Assembly (NCBI RefSeq): GCF_022230955.1
Contig: NZ_JAKKFI010000069.1
Coordinates: 98,267-162,266, forward strand
Reading direction: 5' to 3'
Source of the DNA: Micromonospora cabrerizensis
Lineage (GTDB): Bacteria > Actinomycetota > Actinomycetes > Mycobacteriales > Micromonosporaceae
DNA length: 64,000 nucleotides
Position numbers and translations under genes: made by a program. Position 1 is the stretch's first letter; each line of letters starts with the position of its first letter. Below, one piece after another: positions 1-7,823 of the stretch. The notes under the pieces were generated by a model. The model saw only the letters and a program-made list of their open reading frames with translations. It did not search any database and was not told where the DNA came from.

Positions 1-229
1 GCGTGGCCCGGCCGAGCGCGGTCACCGCCTCGATCCGGCTACCCTCGCGGCCGTCACCCTCGACCACCCGGACGCGGGTGAACGGGATCCAGTCGGACTG
101 GCGCTCCCAGGCGAGCAGCGCGGCGAAGACCTGCTCCGCCGGGGCGTCGACGATCACCGTGGCGGTCACCTCACCGGCACCGGGTTGGGCTGCCTCCCGA
201 AGGTCGTCAGCACTTCCCGGCTCGGTCAC
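1..229 (-). CDS. SRPBCC-family (polyketide cyclase/START-like) protein, 3' part outside window
   Basis: Only the first 76 codons are in the window. The GTG start at 229-227 overlaps the TGA stop of the upstream DivIVA-domain gene (GTGA), so the two are translationally coupled. The frame reads VTEPGSADDLREAAQ and then the typical start of an SRPBCC fold: a beta strand (VTATVIVDAPAEQVFAALLA) and a helix. These proteins form a helix-grip pocket that binds hydrophobic ligands; the ligand here cannot be told. The family call rests on the N-terminal pattern alone. Confidence 0.7.
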   Translation of the reverse strand, partial: MTEPGSADDLREAAQPGAGEVTATVIVDAPAEQVFAALLAWERQSDWIPFTRVRVVEGDGREGSRIEAVTALGRAT

Positions 230-828
230 GCGGACTCCGACCGGGCCACCGCGTCGCGCTGCCCGGCGCCGTCGGGGGACGCGCCGTCGGTCTGCTCACG
301 ATCGCCGTCGGTCTGCTCACGATCGGCGGGCTCGCCGTCAGCCGGCGCCACGCCGTCGGAATCCGCCGGGGAGGACGTGGCGGCGGGCAGCGGACCCCCG
401 CCGGGACCCACGACGTCGGTCGATGACACGTGCTCGGCAGGTTCGGCCGTGTCTGCGGTCGTCACCTTGCTGGCGGACTGCTCACGGGCCTGGCGCAGCG
501 CCTCCGCGTCGTCGGTGCGGCCTTCACGCAACGCGGTGACCTCCGCCTCGAGTACGCCGATCAGCTCGGACTTGTAGCCGATGTCGTAGGCGGCGCGGCG
601 CATCGCCTGATCGACCTGGGCCATCCGGTACCCGCGCAACCCGGTGTCGAAACGGACCGCCGCCACGTCGGATTCGCGCAGCGGGCGGGTGCCCGGCAAC
701 GCCACGGCCTGGGAATCCGGTTCGGTGGCCACCAGGCCGGGATCACGGCCGCTGACCAGCACCGTAACGCCGAATATCACCGCCGCGACAGTCAATGCCA
801 CGATCAGGAGGAGCAGAAGCTGACCCAT
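226..828 (-). CDS. DivIVA-domain membrane protein
   Basis: Start chosen at ATG 828 (MGQLLLLLIVALT), which puts a single transmembrane helix at residues 1-25. A start further upstream would add an implausible hydrophilic leader. A short DivIVA-like motif follows (RESDVAAVRFDTGLRGYRMAQVD, about residues 50-75), then a helical stretch (KSELIGVLEAEVTALREG) and an acidic, disordered tail. DivIVA-domain proteins recognise curved membrane at poles and septa and take part in polar growth. The tail contains a perfect 2 x 21-bp tandem repeat (282-302, 303-323) encoding DREQTDG twice. It is divergent from folP2. A DivIVA-like gene near folP2 is also seen in mycobacteria (Rv1209 and Rv1207), so the context is conserved. 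Confidence 0.75.
   Translation of the reverse strand: MGQLLLLLIVALTVAAVIFGVTVLVSGRDPGLVATEPDSQAVALPGTRPLRESDVAAVRFDTGLRGYRMAQVDQAMRRAAYDIGYKSELIGVLEAEVTALREGRTDDAEALRQAREQSASKVTTADTAEPAEHVSSTDVVGPGGGPLPAATSSPADSDGVAPADGEPADREQTDGDREQTDGASPDGAGQRDAVARSESA
282..323. repeat. Perfect 2 x 21-bp tandem duplication inside the DivIVA-domain gene
   Basis: Two identical 21-bp units (282-302 and 303-323) lie in frame and duplicate a 7-residue segment (REQTDGD/REQTDGA) in the disordered tail. Units divisible by three keep the frame, so copy number could vary without loss of function. Confidence 0.8.
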
Positions 829-983
829 GTACTGATCGTGGCATGGCAGCCGGCCAGGAGCGACCCCGCCACCCGTCCCGATCATGATCGGTACGGACTC
901 CCGCCCACGGTTCTGCTCCGTCGACCGACTAGCGTCGGGACCGGCCGACGCGGCGGCGACGGCGCGGACTCTCAGGAGGCGGC

Positions 984-1853
984 ATGGCCGGGGCGCTTCG
1001 GCTGGGTGGGCGCACGTTCGCCCCCGGCGAGCTGGTGGTGATGGCGATCGTCAACCGCACGCCGGACTCGTTCTTCGACCGGGGGGCCACCTTCGCCGCC
1101 GACAGCGCCCTGCGCGCGGTGGAGCGGGCGGTGGTCGAGGGCGCGGCCATCATCGACATCGGCGGGGTGAAGGCCGGCCCCGGCGCGGACGTGGGCGCCG
1201 CCGAGGAGATCCGGCGCACGGTGGACACCATCGCCGCCGTCCGGGCCGCGTTCCCGGAGGTGGTCATCTCCATCGACACCTGGCGCGCCGAGGTGGCGAC
1301 GGAGGCCGTGGCGGCCGGCGCCGACCTGCTCAACGACACCTGGTCGGGTGCCGACCCGGCGCTGGCCCGGGTGGCCGCGCAGACCGGCGCGGGTCTGGTC
1401 TGCTCACACGCCGGCGGCCTGGTCCCCCGGACCAGACCGCATCGGGCCGCCTTCGACGACGTGGTCGCCGACGTGGTCGCGACGGTGACCGGGCTCGCCG
1501 AGCGCGCGGTGGCCGCAGGGGTACGCCCCGACGGCATCCTCATCGACCCGGCCCACGACTTCGGCAAGAACACCCGGCACTCCCTGGAGATCACCCGCCG
1601 GCTGGGCGAGCTGACCTCGACCGGCTGGCCGGTGTTGGTGGCGCTCTCCAACAAGGACTTCGTCGGCGAGACGCTGGACCTGCCGGTGGCCGAACGGTTG
1701 GAGGGGACGCTGGCCGCGACGGCGGTGTCGGCCTGGCTGGGCGCCCAGGTATTCCGGGCCCACCAGGTCGGCCCGACCCGCCGCGTGCTGGACATGGTGG
1801 CCTCGATCCGGGGTGACCGCCCGCCGGCGGCGACCCGCCGGGGCCTGGCCTGA
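984..1853 (+). CDS. folP2: FolP2-type dihydropteroate synthase homologue
   Basis: 289 aa, ATG at 984 with AGGAGG 5 nt upstream. It has the DHPS TIM-barrel motifs: VNRTPDSF at residue 24 (canonical N-x-TPDSF), DIGG about residue 55, SIDTWRAEVA, LLNDTW, and PAHDFGKN (canonical DPGIGFGK). DHPS joins p-aminobenzoate to dihydropterin pyrophosphate in folate synthesis. Several active-site signatures differ: the GESTRPG loop that contacts pABA reads GGVKAGPG, and SRKSF reads SNKDF. The same kind of divergence is seen in mycobacterial FolP2 (Rv1207), which is not thought to be the main DHPS. I therefore call the FolP2 branch; whether it makes folate is uncertain. Confidence 0.8.
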   Translation: MAGALRLGGRTFAPGELVVMAIVNRTPDSFFDRGATFAADSALRAVERAVVEGAAIIDIGGVKAGPGADVGAAEEIRRTVDTIAAVRAAFPEVVISIDTWRAEVATEAVAAGADLLNDTWSGADPALARVAAQTGAGLVCSHAGGLVPRTRPHRAAFDDVVADVVATVTGLAERAVAAGVRPDGILIDPAHDFGKNTRHSLEITRRLGELTSTGWPVLVALSNKDFVGETLDLPVAERLEGTLAATAVSAWLGAQVFRAHQVGPTRRVLDMVASIRGDRPPAATRRGLA

Positions 1854-1869
1854 CCGGTCGTCGCCGTAA

Positions 1870-1887
1870 CCGACCGCGAACGGTCGG
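1870..1887. terminator. Short hairpin between convergent folP2 and nuoA
   Basis: CCGACCG-CGAA-CGGTCGG, a perfect 7-bp stem with a stable tetraloop, in the 67-bp gap between two convergent genes. No U-tract, as usual in high-GC actinobacteria. It could serve both directions. Confidence 0.45.
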
Positions 1888-1920
1888 GCAGGCCGGCACG
1901 ATCGCCGGAGGTCGCGGCGC

Positions 1921-2298
1921 TCAGGTCCAGCGGAGGATGTTCCTGCGCCAGGCATAGAGGATGCCGAGGGCGAGCACCGCCACGAACACCGCCATCTCCA
2001 CCACCGTCACCAGGCCGAAGCCCGGCCGGTCGAAGACCACCGCCCAGGGGAAGAGGAACACCGCCTCGACCGCGAACAGCACGTACAGGTACGCGTAGAC
2101 GTAGTAGCGGATCTGCATCTGCGCCCAGTCCGCACCGACCGGGTCGAGCCCGCACTCGTAGCTGGCCCGCTTGCCGGGCGGGTCGGCCGGACGCGCGGGA
2201 CGTAACACCCTGTTGGCCGAGAACGCCGTAACGAAGAACAGGACGCTGGCGAGCAGCAAGAGCCCGAGCGTCGCGTACGAGCCCAGGTATCCGGTCAC
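1921..2298 (-). CDS. nuoA: NADH-quinone oxidoreductase subunit A (NuoA), orphan
   Basis: 125 aa, GTG start. It has the NuoA/ND3 signature: three transmembrane helices (residues 8-30, 66-90, 95-118) and the conserved loop KRASYECGLDPVG with its acidic/Cys motif (YECG), followed by RYYVYAYLYVLFAVEAVFLFPWA. NuoA sits in the proton-pumping membrane arm of complex I, next to the quinone cavity. No nuoB or other nuo gene lies near: the neighbours are folP2 (convergent) and a divergent surface protein. It is thus an isolated copy, either a second NuoA serving a partial complex elsewhere or a relic under selection. Confidence 0.9.
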   Translation of the reverse strand: MTGYLGSYATLGLLLLASVLFFVTAFSANRVLRPARPADPPGKRASYECGLDPVGADWAQMQIRYYVYAYLYVLFAVEAVFLFPWAVVFDRPGFGLVTVVEMAVFVAVLALGILYAWRRNILRWT

Positions 2299-2428
2299 AG
2301 TTCGGGAGCCTACCGTCCGCCCGGAAGTGTCGTCCCAAACACGTTACGGATTTGTTTCCAGACGGGACTAGTGCACCGGGGCAACTGTTACCGAATACTG
2401 GACCCCCACCCACCGCACCGGAGGACAG

Positions 2429-3856
2429 ATGGCCCGCGTGAAGGCACCGCCCGGTCTCCGGGCGGAGGTGCGGCGTTCCGCGCCCTCGCTGGCGGCCGCG
2501 CTCGCGCTCGGTCTGCTCGCGGCGCTCGCCGTGGGACCGGCCTGGGCCAACGCGGCGGAGCCGGGGCCGGGGCCGGTCGTGGCGGTGACCGACCCGGTCA
2601 GCGAACCGGAGGCCACCGAGACGCAGGATCCCACCCCGACCGAGGAACCGACGGACCCGCTGCCGACCGACCCGGCACCGGAGACCACCGCGCCCGCGCC
2701 GGAGACGACGCCACCGCCACCGGTGACCACCGCCCCGGAGGTGCCGCCGGCACCGACCACCGGCGCGCCCGCGCCGGGCGGACCACCGACGGCCGTGCCC
2801 CCGGTCGCGCCGCCGCCCCCGGTCCCGCCGGTCCGCCCGCCTCCCCCAGGTTCGGCGGCGCCGCCGAACCCGTTGGGCGTCCAGGTCACCACCCAGGACG
2901 TCACCCTCCCCGAGGCCTACTGGAACACCGCCAGCACGGCCACCACGTTGCAGGTCACCGTCCACAACACCGGCACGACCGCACAGCGGATCCGGCTCTC
3001 GTACCGGCTGCCGGCCGGGCTGACCGACGTCGGAACGAAGGGCTGCACCGCCGCCGGTGACGGGACGTACCGCTGCGGGGCCTGGACAGCCGAGGCGGGC
3101 GTGCGGTTCAGCGCCCTGCTCCGCCTGCGGGTCGACGGCGCCGCGTGGAAGCAGATGCCGCTCGCCGGCTCCGTCCAGGTCGTGGCGGACGCGCCGGGAG
3201 TGCCGGGGGAGGCGACCGACGACCAGGGCTTCGCGGTGCTCTTCCCGCCCGGCCCGCCGGTGCCCGGGATCGATCTCGCCGCCGACGAGGTGGCCTTCGA
3301 CATCAGCGGCGCTGCCAGCACCCTCGCGCTCCGGCTGGGCAACACCGGCGCGGTGGACGCCACCGGCCGGGTCGAGGTCGTGCTGCCGCCGGGGGTGACC
3401 GTTCCGACTCCACCGCCCGGCTGCGTGGCGGTCGACCCGACCCGCACCCGCTGCGACGCGGGCCTGCTGGCGGCGGGCAAGACCGCCGAGTTGCGGCTGC
3501 CGGTGGAGGCGACGCCGGAGGCCCAGCGGGAGGCGCCGCTGTCCGGGGCCGTGATCGGTCAACTCGATCCGCGTAGCGGCGCGACAAAGCAGGTCCAGAT
3601 GAGCTTCCGGATCACCGCGGCGGCCGCGCTGGCCACGCCGGTGGTCTCACCGCCCGCGCCGACCGGCTCCCAGGGCGTACTCCCGGGGGGTGCCGCCGAC
3701 GACGAGGGCGGAATGAGCTCGGTCCAGGGCACCGCGATCATCCTGATCGTGGTCTCCGCGCTGCTGGTGGTGCTCGCCCTCACCCTGGCCACGACCTCGC
3801 TGCGCCGCCGGCTCAACGGCCCGGCGCCCGGTCCCGCGCCCAACCCGGTCGACTGA
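2429..3856 (+). CDS. Secreted surface protein: Pro/Thr stalk, two DUF11-like beta domains, C-terminal membrane anchor
   Basis: 475 aa, ATG at 2429 after GGAGGAC. Signal peptide at residues 1-40 (positively charged, then SLAAALALGLLAALAVGPAWA). Residues 45-145 are a Pro/Thr/Glu-rich stalk (TETQDPTPTEEPTDPLP style repeats). Two Ig-like/DUF11-like modules follow (about 150-270 and 280-400), each with a V-x-N-T-G strand start, a pair of cysteines (KGCTAAGDGTYRCG; PGCVAVDPTRTRCDAG) and an A-G-K/V turn. A transmembrane helix (IILIVVSALLVVLALTLA) and a short basic tail end the protein. There is no LPXTG motif, so it is probably held by the C-terminal helix. Function unknown; adhesion or cell-envelope structure is inference. 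Confidence 0.7.
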   Translation: MARVKAPPGLRAEVRRSAPSLAAALALGLLAALAVGPAWANAAEPGPGPVVAVTDPVSEPEATETQDPTPTEEPTDPLPTDPAPETTAPAPETTPPPPVTTAPEVPPAPTTGAPAPGGPPTAVPPVAPPPPVPPVRPPPPGSAAPPNPLGVQVTTQDVTLPEAYWNTASTATTLQVTVHNTGTTAQRIRLSYRLPAGLTDVGTKGCTAAGDGTYRCGAWTAEAGVRFSALLRLRVDGAAWKQMPLAGSVQVVADAPGVPGEATDDQGFAVLFPPGPPVPGIDLAADEVAFDISGAASTLALRLGNTGAVDATGRVEVVLPPGVTVPTPPPGCVAVDPTRTRCDAGLLAAGKTAELRLPVEATPEAQREAPLSGAVIGQLDPRSGATKQVQMSFRITAAAALATPVVSPPAPTGSQGVLPGGAADDEGGMSSVQGTAIILIVVSALLVVLALTLATTSLRRRLNGPAPGPAPNPVD

Positions 3857-3860
3857 TCGC

Positions 3861-3896
3861 TCGGCGACCCCGGCCGCAGCCGGCCGGGGTCGCCGA
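3861..3896 (+). terminator. Perfect 16-bp hairpin after the surface-protein gene
   Basis: TCGGCGACCCCGGCCG pairs with its exact complement at 3881-3896 around a CAGC loop, starting 5 nt after the stop codon. Strong GC-rich terminator without U-tract. Confidence 0.8.
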
Positions 3897-4095
3897 AGTG
3901 ATCCGGTGGTGATCTGAATTACGGCGGGCGCGGCGTAAGACCGCAAACCGGGGCAATCGTCGGGTAGTAGGGGTCCCAGTCGGCGGACCTCCGGGGATGG
4001 TTAGGGCTCCCTTAGACGTAGGCTCTCAAGTGAGGTACGACAGCGGCCGGACCAGCCTGGGGCGGTGCGGTGACACGTTGCGTCAAGGAGGTTCC

Positions 4096-4155
4096 GTGGG
4101 CGGGCAAGGCGAGGTTTTGCGAGCCCCGCAGTCGCGAACGAAGGTGGCACAGTGA
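4096..4155 (+). CDS. Putative 19-codon leader ORF coupled to korA
   Basis: The best Shine-Dalgarno sequence in the region (AAGGAGG, 4085-4091) lies 4 nt before a GTG at 4096. The frame runs VGGQGEVLRAPQSRTKVAQ and stops at TGA 4153-4155, overlapping the korA GTG start (4152) as GTGA. The korA start has only a weak site of its own (GAAGGTGG). The arrangement suggests ribosomes load on the leader and re-initiate at korA. The peptide resembles nothing I know; its role may lie only in translation control. It could also be chance, since GTG-initiated short frames are common at this GC. Confidence 0.45.
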   Translation: MGGQGEVLRAPQSRTKVAQ

Positions 4156-5999
4156 CCAAGCAGATCCGTCAACTCGACCGGGTGGTCATCCGATTCGCCG
4201 GTGACTCCGGCGACGGCATGCAGCTGACCGGCGACCGGTTCACCTCGGAGACGGCGCAGCTCGGCAACGACATCTCCACGCTGCCAAACTTCCCCGCCGA
4301 GATCCGGGCTCCCGCCGGCACCCTGCCCGGTGTGTCGAGCTTCCAGGTGCACTTCGCCGACTACGACATCCTCACTCCGGGCGACGCGCCCAACGTGCTG
4401 GTGGCGATGAACCCGGCGGCCCTCAAGGCCAACCTGGCCGACCTGCCGCGCGGCGCGGACATCATCGTCAACACCGACGAGTTCACCAAGCGCAACCTCG
4501 CCAAGGTCGGCTACCAGGCCAGCCCCCTGGACGACGACTCGCTGGCCGGCTACGTCGTGCACCCGGTGGCGCTGACCTCGATGACGGTCGGTGCGCTCGC
4601 CGCTCACCAGGTGTCCAAGAAGGACGCCGAGCGGTCGAAGAACATGTTCGCCCTCGGCCTGCTCTCCTGGATGTACTCCCGGCCCTTCGAGTCGACGCTG
4701 CGCTTCCTGGAGCGCAAGTTCGCGGCCCGTCCGGAGCTGGTCGCGGCGAACGTCGCCGCCTTCAAGGCCGGCTGGAACTTCGGCGAGACGACCGAGGACT
4801 TCGCGGTCCGCTACGAGGTCAAGCCAGCGAAGATGAAGCCGGGCACCTACCGCAACATCACCGGCAACGCGGCGCTCTCGCTGGGGCTGGTCGCCGCCGG
4901 GGTCCGGTCCGGGCTGCCGGTCTTCCTCGGCGCGTACCCGATCACGCCCGCCTCCGACATCCTGCACGAGCTGAGCAAGCACAAGCGCTTCGGCGTTCTC
5001 ACCGTGCAGGCCGAGGACGAGATCGCCGCGGTCGGCGCAGCGCTGGGCGCGTCGTACGGCGGCTCGCTCGGCGTGACCACCACCAGTGGCCCCGGTGTGG
5101 CGCTCAAGAGCGAGACGATCTCGCTCGCGGTGGCGCTGGAGCTGCCGCTGGTGATCGTGGACGTGCAGCGCGCCGGCCCTTCGACCGGAATGCCGACCAA
5201 GACCGAGCAGGCCGACCTCAACATGGCGCTGTACGGCCGGCACGGCGAGGCTCCCGTCGCGGTGATCGCGCCCCGGTCACCGTCGGACTGCTTCTTCGCG
5301 GCGCTGGAGGCGGCCCGGATCGCGCTGACCTACCGCACGCCGGTGATCCTGCTGTCCGACAACTACGTCGCCAACGGTTCGGAGCCGTGGCTGCTGCCCG
5401 ACGTGGAGTCGCTGCCCGACCTGCGGGTCGAGTTCGCCACCAAGCCCAACGGTGACGACGGCACCACCTTCCTGCCCTACCTGCGCGACCCGGAGACCCT
5501 GGCCCGCCCGTGGGCGATCCCCGGCACCGCCGGGCTGGAGCACCGGATCGGCGGCCTGGAAAAGGCGGACAAGACCGGCGACATCTCCTACGACCCGGCC
5601 AACCACGACTTCATGGTGCGGACCCGGGCGGCCCGGATCGAGACGATTCCGGTGCCGGACATCGAGGTGGAGGACCCGGACGGCGACGCCCGGGTGCTGG
5701 TCCTCGGCTGGGGCTCGACGTACGGGCCGATCGGCGCGGCCTGCCGCGGGGTGCGCCAGCGTGGGCTGTCCATCGCCCAGGCACACCTGCGGCACCTCGC
5801 CCCGATGCCGGCCAACCTCGGTGAGGTGCTGCGCTCGTACGACAAGGTGGTCATCCCGGAGATGAACCTGGGTCAGCTCGCCCACGTCATCCGGGCCCGC
5901 TACCTGGTCGACGCGATCAGCTACAACCAGGTCCGCGGCCTGCCGTTCACGGCCGCCGAGCTGGAGACGACGCTGGAAGAGGTTCTGAAGAATGTCTGA
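4152..5999 (+). CDS. korA: 2-oxoacid:acceptor (ferredoxin) oxidoreductase subunit alpha, gamma-alpha fusion
   Basis: 615 aa. Residues 1-190 are the gamma domain (IRFAGDSGDGMQLTGDRF, ISTLPNFPAEIRAPAGTLPGVSSFQ). Residues 205-600 are the alpha/TPP-pyrimidine half (AYPITPASDILHELSKHKRFGVLTVQAEDEIAAVGAALGASYGG, TTTSGPGVALKSE). With KorB it oxidatively decarboxylates a 2-oxoacid, most likely 2-oxoglutarate, to the acyl-CoA while reducing ferredoxin. In actinobacteria this serves as a TCA route beside 2-oxoglutarate dehydrogenase. GTG start chosen from the family N-terminus (VTKQIRQLDRVVIRFAGDSGDG) and from the coupled leader ORF. It overlaps korB by 8 nt. 2-oxoglutarate is inferred from family usage in actinobacteria. 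Confidence 0.93.
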   Translation: MTKQIRQLDRVVIRFAGDSGDGMQLTGDRFTSETAQLGNDISTLPNFPAEIRAPAGTLPGVSSFQVHFADYDILTPGDAPNVLVAMNPAALKANLADLPRGADIIVNTDEFTKRNLAKVGYQASPLDDDSLAGYVVHPVALTSMTVGALAAHQVSKKDAERSKNMFALGLLSWMYSRPFESTLRFLERKFAARPELVAANVAAFKAGWNFGETTEDFAVRYEVKPAKMKPGTYRNITGNAALSLGLVAAGVRSGLPVFLGAYPITPASDILHELSKHKRFGVLTVQAEDEIAAVGAALGASYGGSLGVTTTSGPGVALKSETISLAVALELPLVIVDVQRAGPSTGMPTKTEQADLNMALYGRHGEAPVAVIAPRSPSDCFFAALEAARIALTYRTPVILLSDNYVANGSEPWLLPDVESLPDLRVEFATKPNGDDGTTFLPYLRDPETLARPWAIPGTAGLEHRIGGLEKADKTGDISYDPANHDFMVRTRAARIETIPVPDIEVEDPDGDARVLVLGWGSTYGPIGAACRGVRQRGLSIAQAHLRHLAPMPANLGEVLRSYDKVVIPEMNLGQLAHVIRARYLVDAISYNQVRGLPFTAAELETTLEEVLKNV

Positions 6000-7026
6000 G
6001 CCCATCGCCCTCAAGCTCACCGCGAAGGACTTCAAGTCCGACCAGGAGGTGCGCTGGTGCCCCGGTTGCGGTGACTACGCGATCCTGGCGGCCATCCAGC
6101 AGTTCATGCCGGAGCTGAACATTCCGCGGGAGCGCACCGTCTTCGTCTCCGGGATCGGCTGCTCGTCGCGCTTCCCGTACTACATGAACACGTACGGGAT
6201 GCACTCGATCCACGGCCGCGCCCCGGCGATCGCGACCGGCCTGTCGGTGTCGCGGCCGGACCTGTCGGTCTGGGTGGTCACCGGCGACGGTGACGCGCTC
6301 TCCATCGGTGGCAACCACCTGATCCACGCGTTGCGGCGCAACGTCAACCTCAAGATCCTGCTGTTCAACAACCGGATCTACGGTCTGACCAAGGGTCAGT
6401 ACTCGCCCACCTCCGAGGTCGGCAAGGTCACCAAGTCGACCCCGGCCGGCTCGGCGGACGCCCCGTTCAACCCGCTCTCGCTCGCGCTCGGCGCGGAGGC
6501 CAGCTTCGTCGGCCGGACCATCGACTCCGACCGGAAGCACCTCCAGTCGGTGCTGCGGGCCGCGGCCGAGCACGAGGGCTCGGCATTCGTGGAGATCTAC
6601 CAGAACTGCAACATCTTCAACGATGGGGCGTTCGAGCAGCTCAAGGACCCGTCCACGCGGGACGACTACCTGATCCGCCTGGAGCACGGGCAGCCGATCA
6701 CCTTCGGGGCCGACGGGCAGTTCTGCGTGGTGCACCCGCCGGGCGGCTTCGGCCTGGAGGTCCGGGAGACCAGCTCGGTCCGCCCGGAGGAGATCGTCGT
6801 GCACGACGCGACGGTGGCCGACCCGGCGTACGCCTTCGCGCTGTCCCGGCTGCCCGGCCTCGACCTGCGCAACACCCCGATCGGGGTGTTCCGCTCGGTG
6901 GACCGGCCGTCCTACGACAGCGTGGTGCAGAGTCAGCTCGCGGCCGCCAAGGCGACGGTCACCGAGACCCCCGAGCAGCAGCTCGCCGGCCTGCTGGGCA
7001 GCGGCGACACCTGGACGATCATCTGA
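5992..7026 (+). CDS. korB: 2-oxoacid:acceptor (ferredoxin) oxidoreductase subunit beta
   Basis: 344 aa. The N-terminus carries the [4Fe-4S] ligand motif WCPGCGDYAIL (residues 20-30) and a further cysteine in SGIGCSSRFPYY. The TPP-diphosphate motif GDGDALSIGGNH is near residue 98, continuing to the NN in LFNNRIYGLTKGQ. Another Cys lies in YQNCNIFNDG. It supplies the TPP-binding half and the cluster that passes electrons to ferredoxin. ATG at 5992 overlaps the end of korA by 8 nt, so the pair is one transcript. A strong hairpin follows. Confidence 0.95.
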   Translation: MSEPIALKLTAKDFKSDQEVRWCPGCGDYAILAAIQQFMPELNIPRERTVFVSGIGCSSRFPYYMNTYGMHSIHGRAPAIATGLSVSRPDLSVWVVTGDGDALSIGGNHLIHALRRNVNLKILLFNNRIYGLTKGQYSPTSEVGKVTKSTPAGSADAPFNPLSLALGAEASFVGRTIDSDRKHLQSVLRAAAEHEGSAFVEIYQNCNIFNDGAFEQLKDPSTRDDYLIRLEHGQPITFGADGQFCVVHPPGGFGLEVRETSSVRPEEIVVHDATVADPAYAFALSRLPGLDLRNTPIGVFRSVDRPSYDSVVQSQLAAAKATVTETPEQQLAGLLGSGDTWTII

Positions 7027-7040
7027 TCCGTCCGACCTGA

Positions 7041-7080
7041 CGAGAGCGGCCGTCCCCGGTTCCGGGGGCGGCCGCTCTCG
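7041..7080. terminator. 19-bp hairpin terminator between korB and azoR
   Basis: CGAGAGCGGCCGTCCCCGG (7041-7059), TT loop, and its complement at 7062-7080 with one G-U wobble. It sits between convergent genes and can terminate both. Confidence 0.85.
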
Positions 7081-7096
7081 TCGTTCCGGCGCTGCC

Positions 7097-7741
7097 TCAG
7101 CGCTGGGCGGAAGCCGGCAGCCAGAGGTTGTCGATCTCCTTCTCGGTCGCCGCGAGGCTCGCCTCGTGCAGCGGGATCAGCTCGGCCATCGCCGGCACCG
7201 AGGGCGCGAGGGTCAGCTCGGTGCTGATGAAGCGCGGCTCCAGGCCGGTCATCGACAGGCCGTGCGGGAGCCACTGCTCCGCGTGGTCCCAGCCGTGACG
7301 CGGGGTGCCCTCGCCGTAGCCGCCACCCCGGGTGGCCAGCACCACGAACTCGCGGCCGGTGAGCAGGCCCTCCTGCGTCGTCGGGTCGTAGGTGAGGCCG
7401 GCGACGATCAGGTGGTCGACCCAGGCCTTGACGCTGCTGGGTGCGCCGTAGTTGTACAGCGGGAGGCCGAGCAGCACTACGTTGGCCTGCTTCACCTCAT
7501 CGACCAGCCGCTCGCTGAGCTCCCAGGACTCGCGCTGGGCCGGCGTGTGCTGGTCCGGCGGCGTCATGCGGGCCAGGCCGCCCTCCGAGTCCAGGTGCGG
7601 CAGCGGTTCGGCGCCCAGGTCCCGGTAGGCGACGGTGCCGTCCGGGTGGGCCGCACGCCATGCGTCGACCGCGCGGGCGGTGAGCCGCCGGCTGACCGAC
7701 CAGTCACCGCGGATGCTCGAGTCAATATGCAGAAGATGCAT
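7097..7741 (-). CDS. azoR: FMN-dependent NADH-azoreductase
   Basis: 214 aa flavodoxin-fold protein. It has HIDSSIRGDWSVSRRL (phosphate loop of the FMN site), LLGLPLYNYGAPSSVKAWVDHL (the family P-x-YN-x-x-x-P-x-x-LK-x-x-x-D signature) and VVLATRGGGYGEGTP. AzoR enzymes reduce quinones and azo compounds by two-electron transfer from NADH. Two ATGs are in tandem after AAGGAGG (7744 and 7741); the second has usable spacing, so it is chosen. The gene is divergent from a MarR regulator with a Cys-rich tail, the common azoR/MarR arrangement for quinone or electrophile stress. Confidence 0.9.
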   Translation of the reverse strand: MHLLHIDSSIRGDWSVSRRLTARAVDAWRAAHPDGTVAYRDLGAEPLPHLDSEGGLARMTPPDQHTPAQRESWELSERLVDEVKQANVVLLGLPLYNYGAPSSVKAWVDHLIVAGLTYDPTTQEGLLTGREFVVLATRGGGYGEGTPRHGWDHAEQWLPHGLSMTGLEPRFISTELTLAPSVPAMAELIPLHEASLAATEKEIDNLWLPASAQR

Positions 7742-7823
7742 CATTCCTCCTTCAGGAATCGTTCGTGAGGCACCAACTATTTATAGCAGGCCGATGTTCC
7801 GTGAAGTCGGTAGACTGGGTCAC

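Noticed and set aside
929..3562. Very long minus-strand open frame over folP2, nuoA and the surface-protein gene
   Set aside because: It crosses genes with clear homology on both strands; it reads as low-complexity sequence and only exists because stop codons are rare at this GC.
4001..4015. TTAGGGCTCCCTTAG upstream of korAB as an IdeR box
   Set aside because: Only 15 bp, centre and spacing do not match the 19-bp iron box, and it is far from the two clear boxes in quality.
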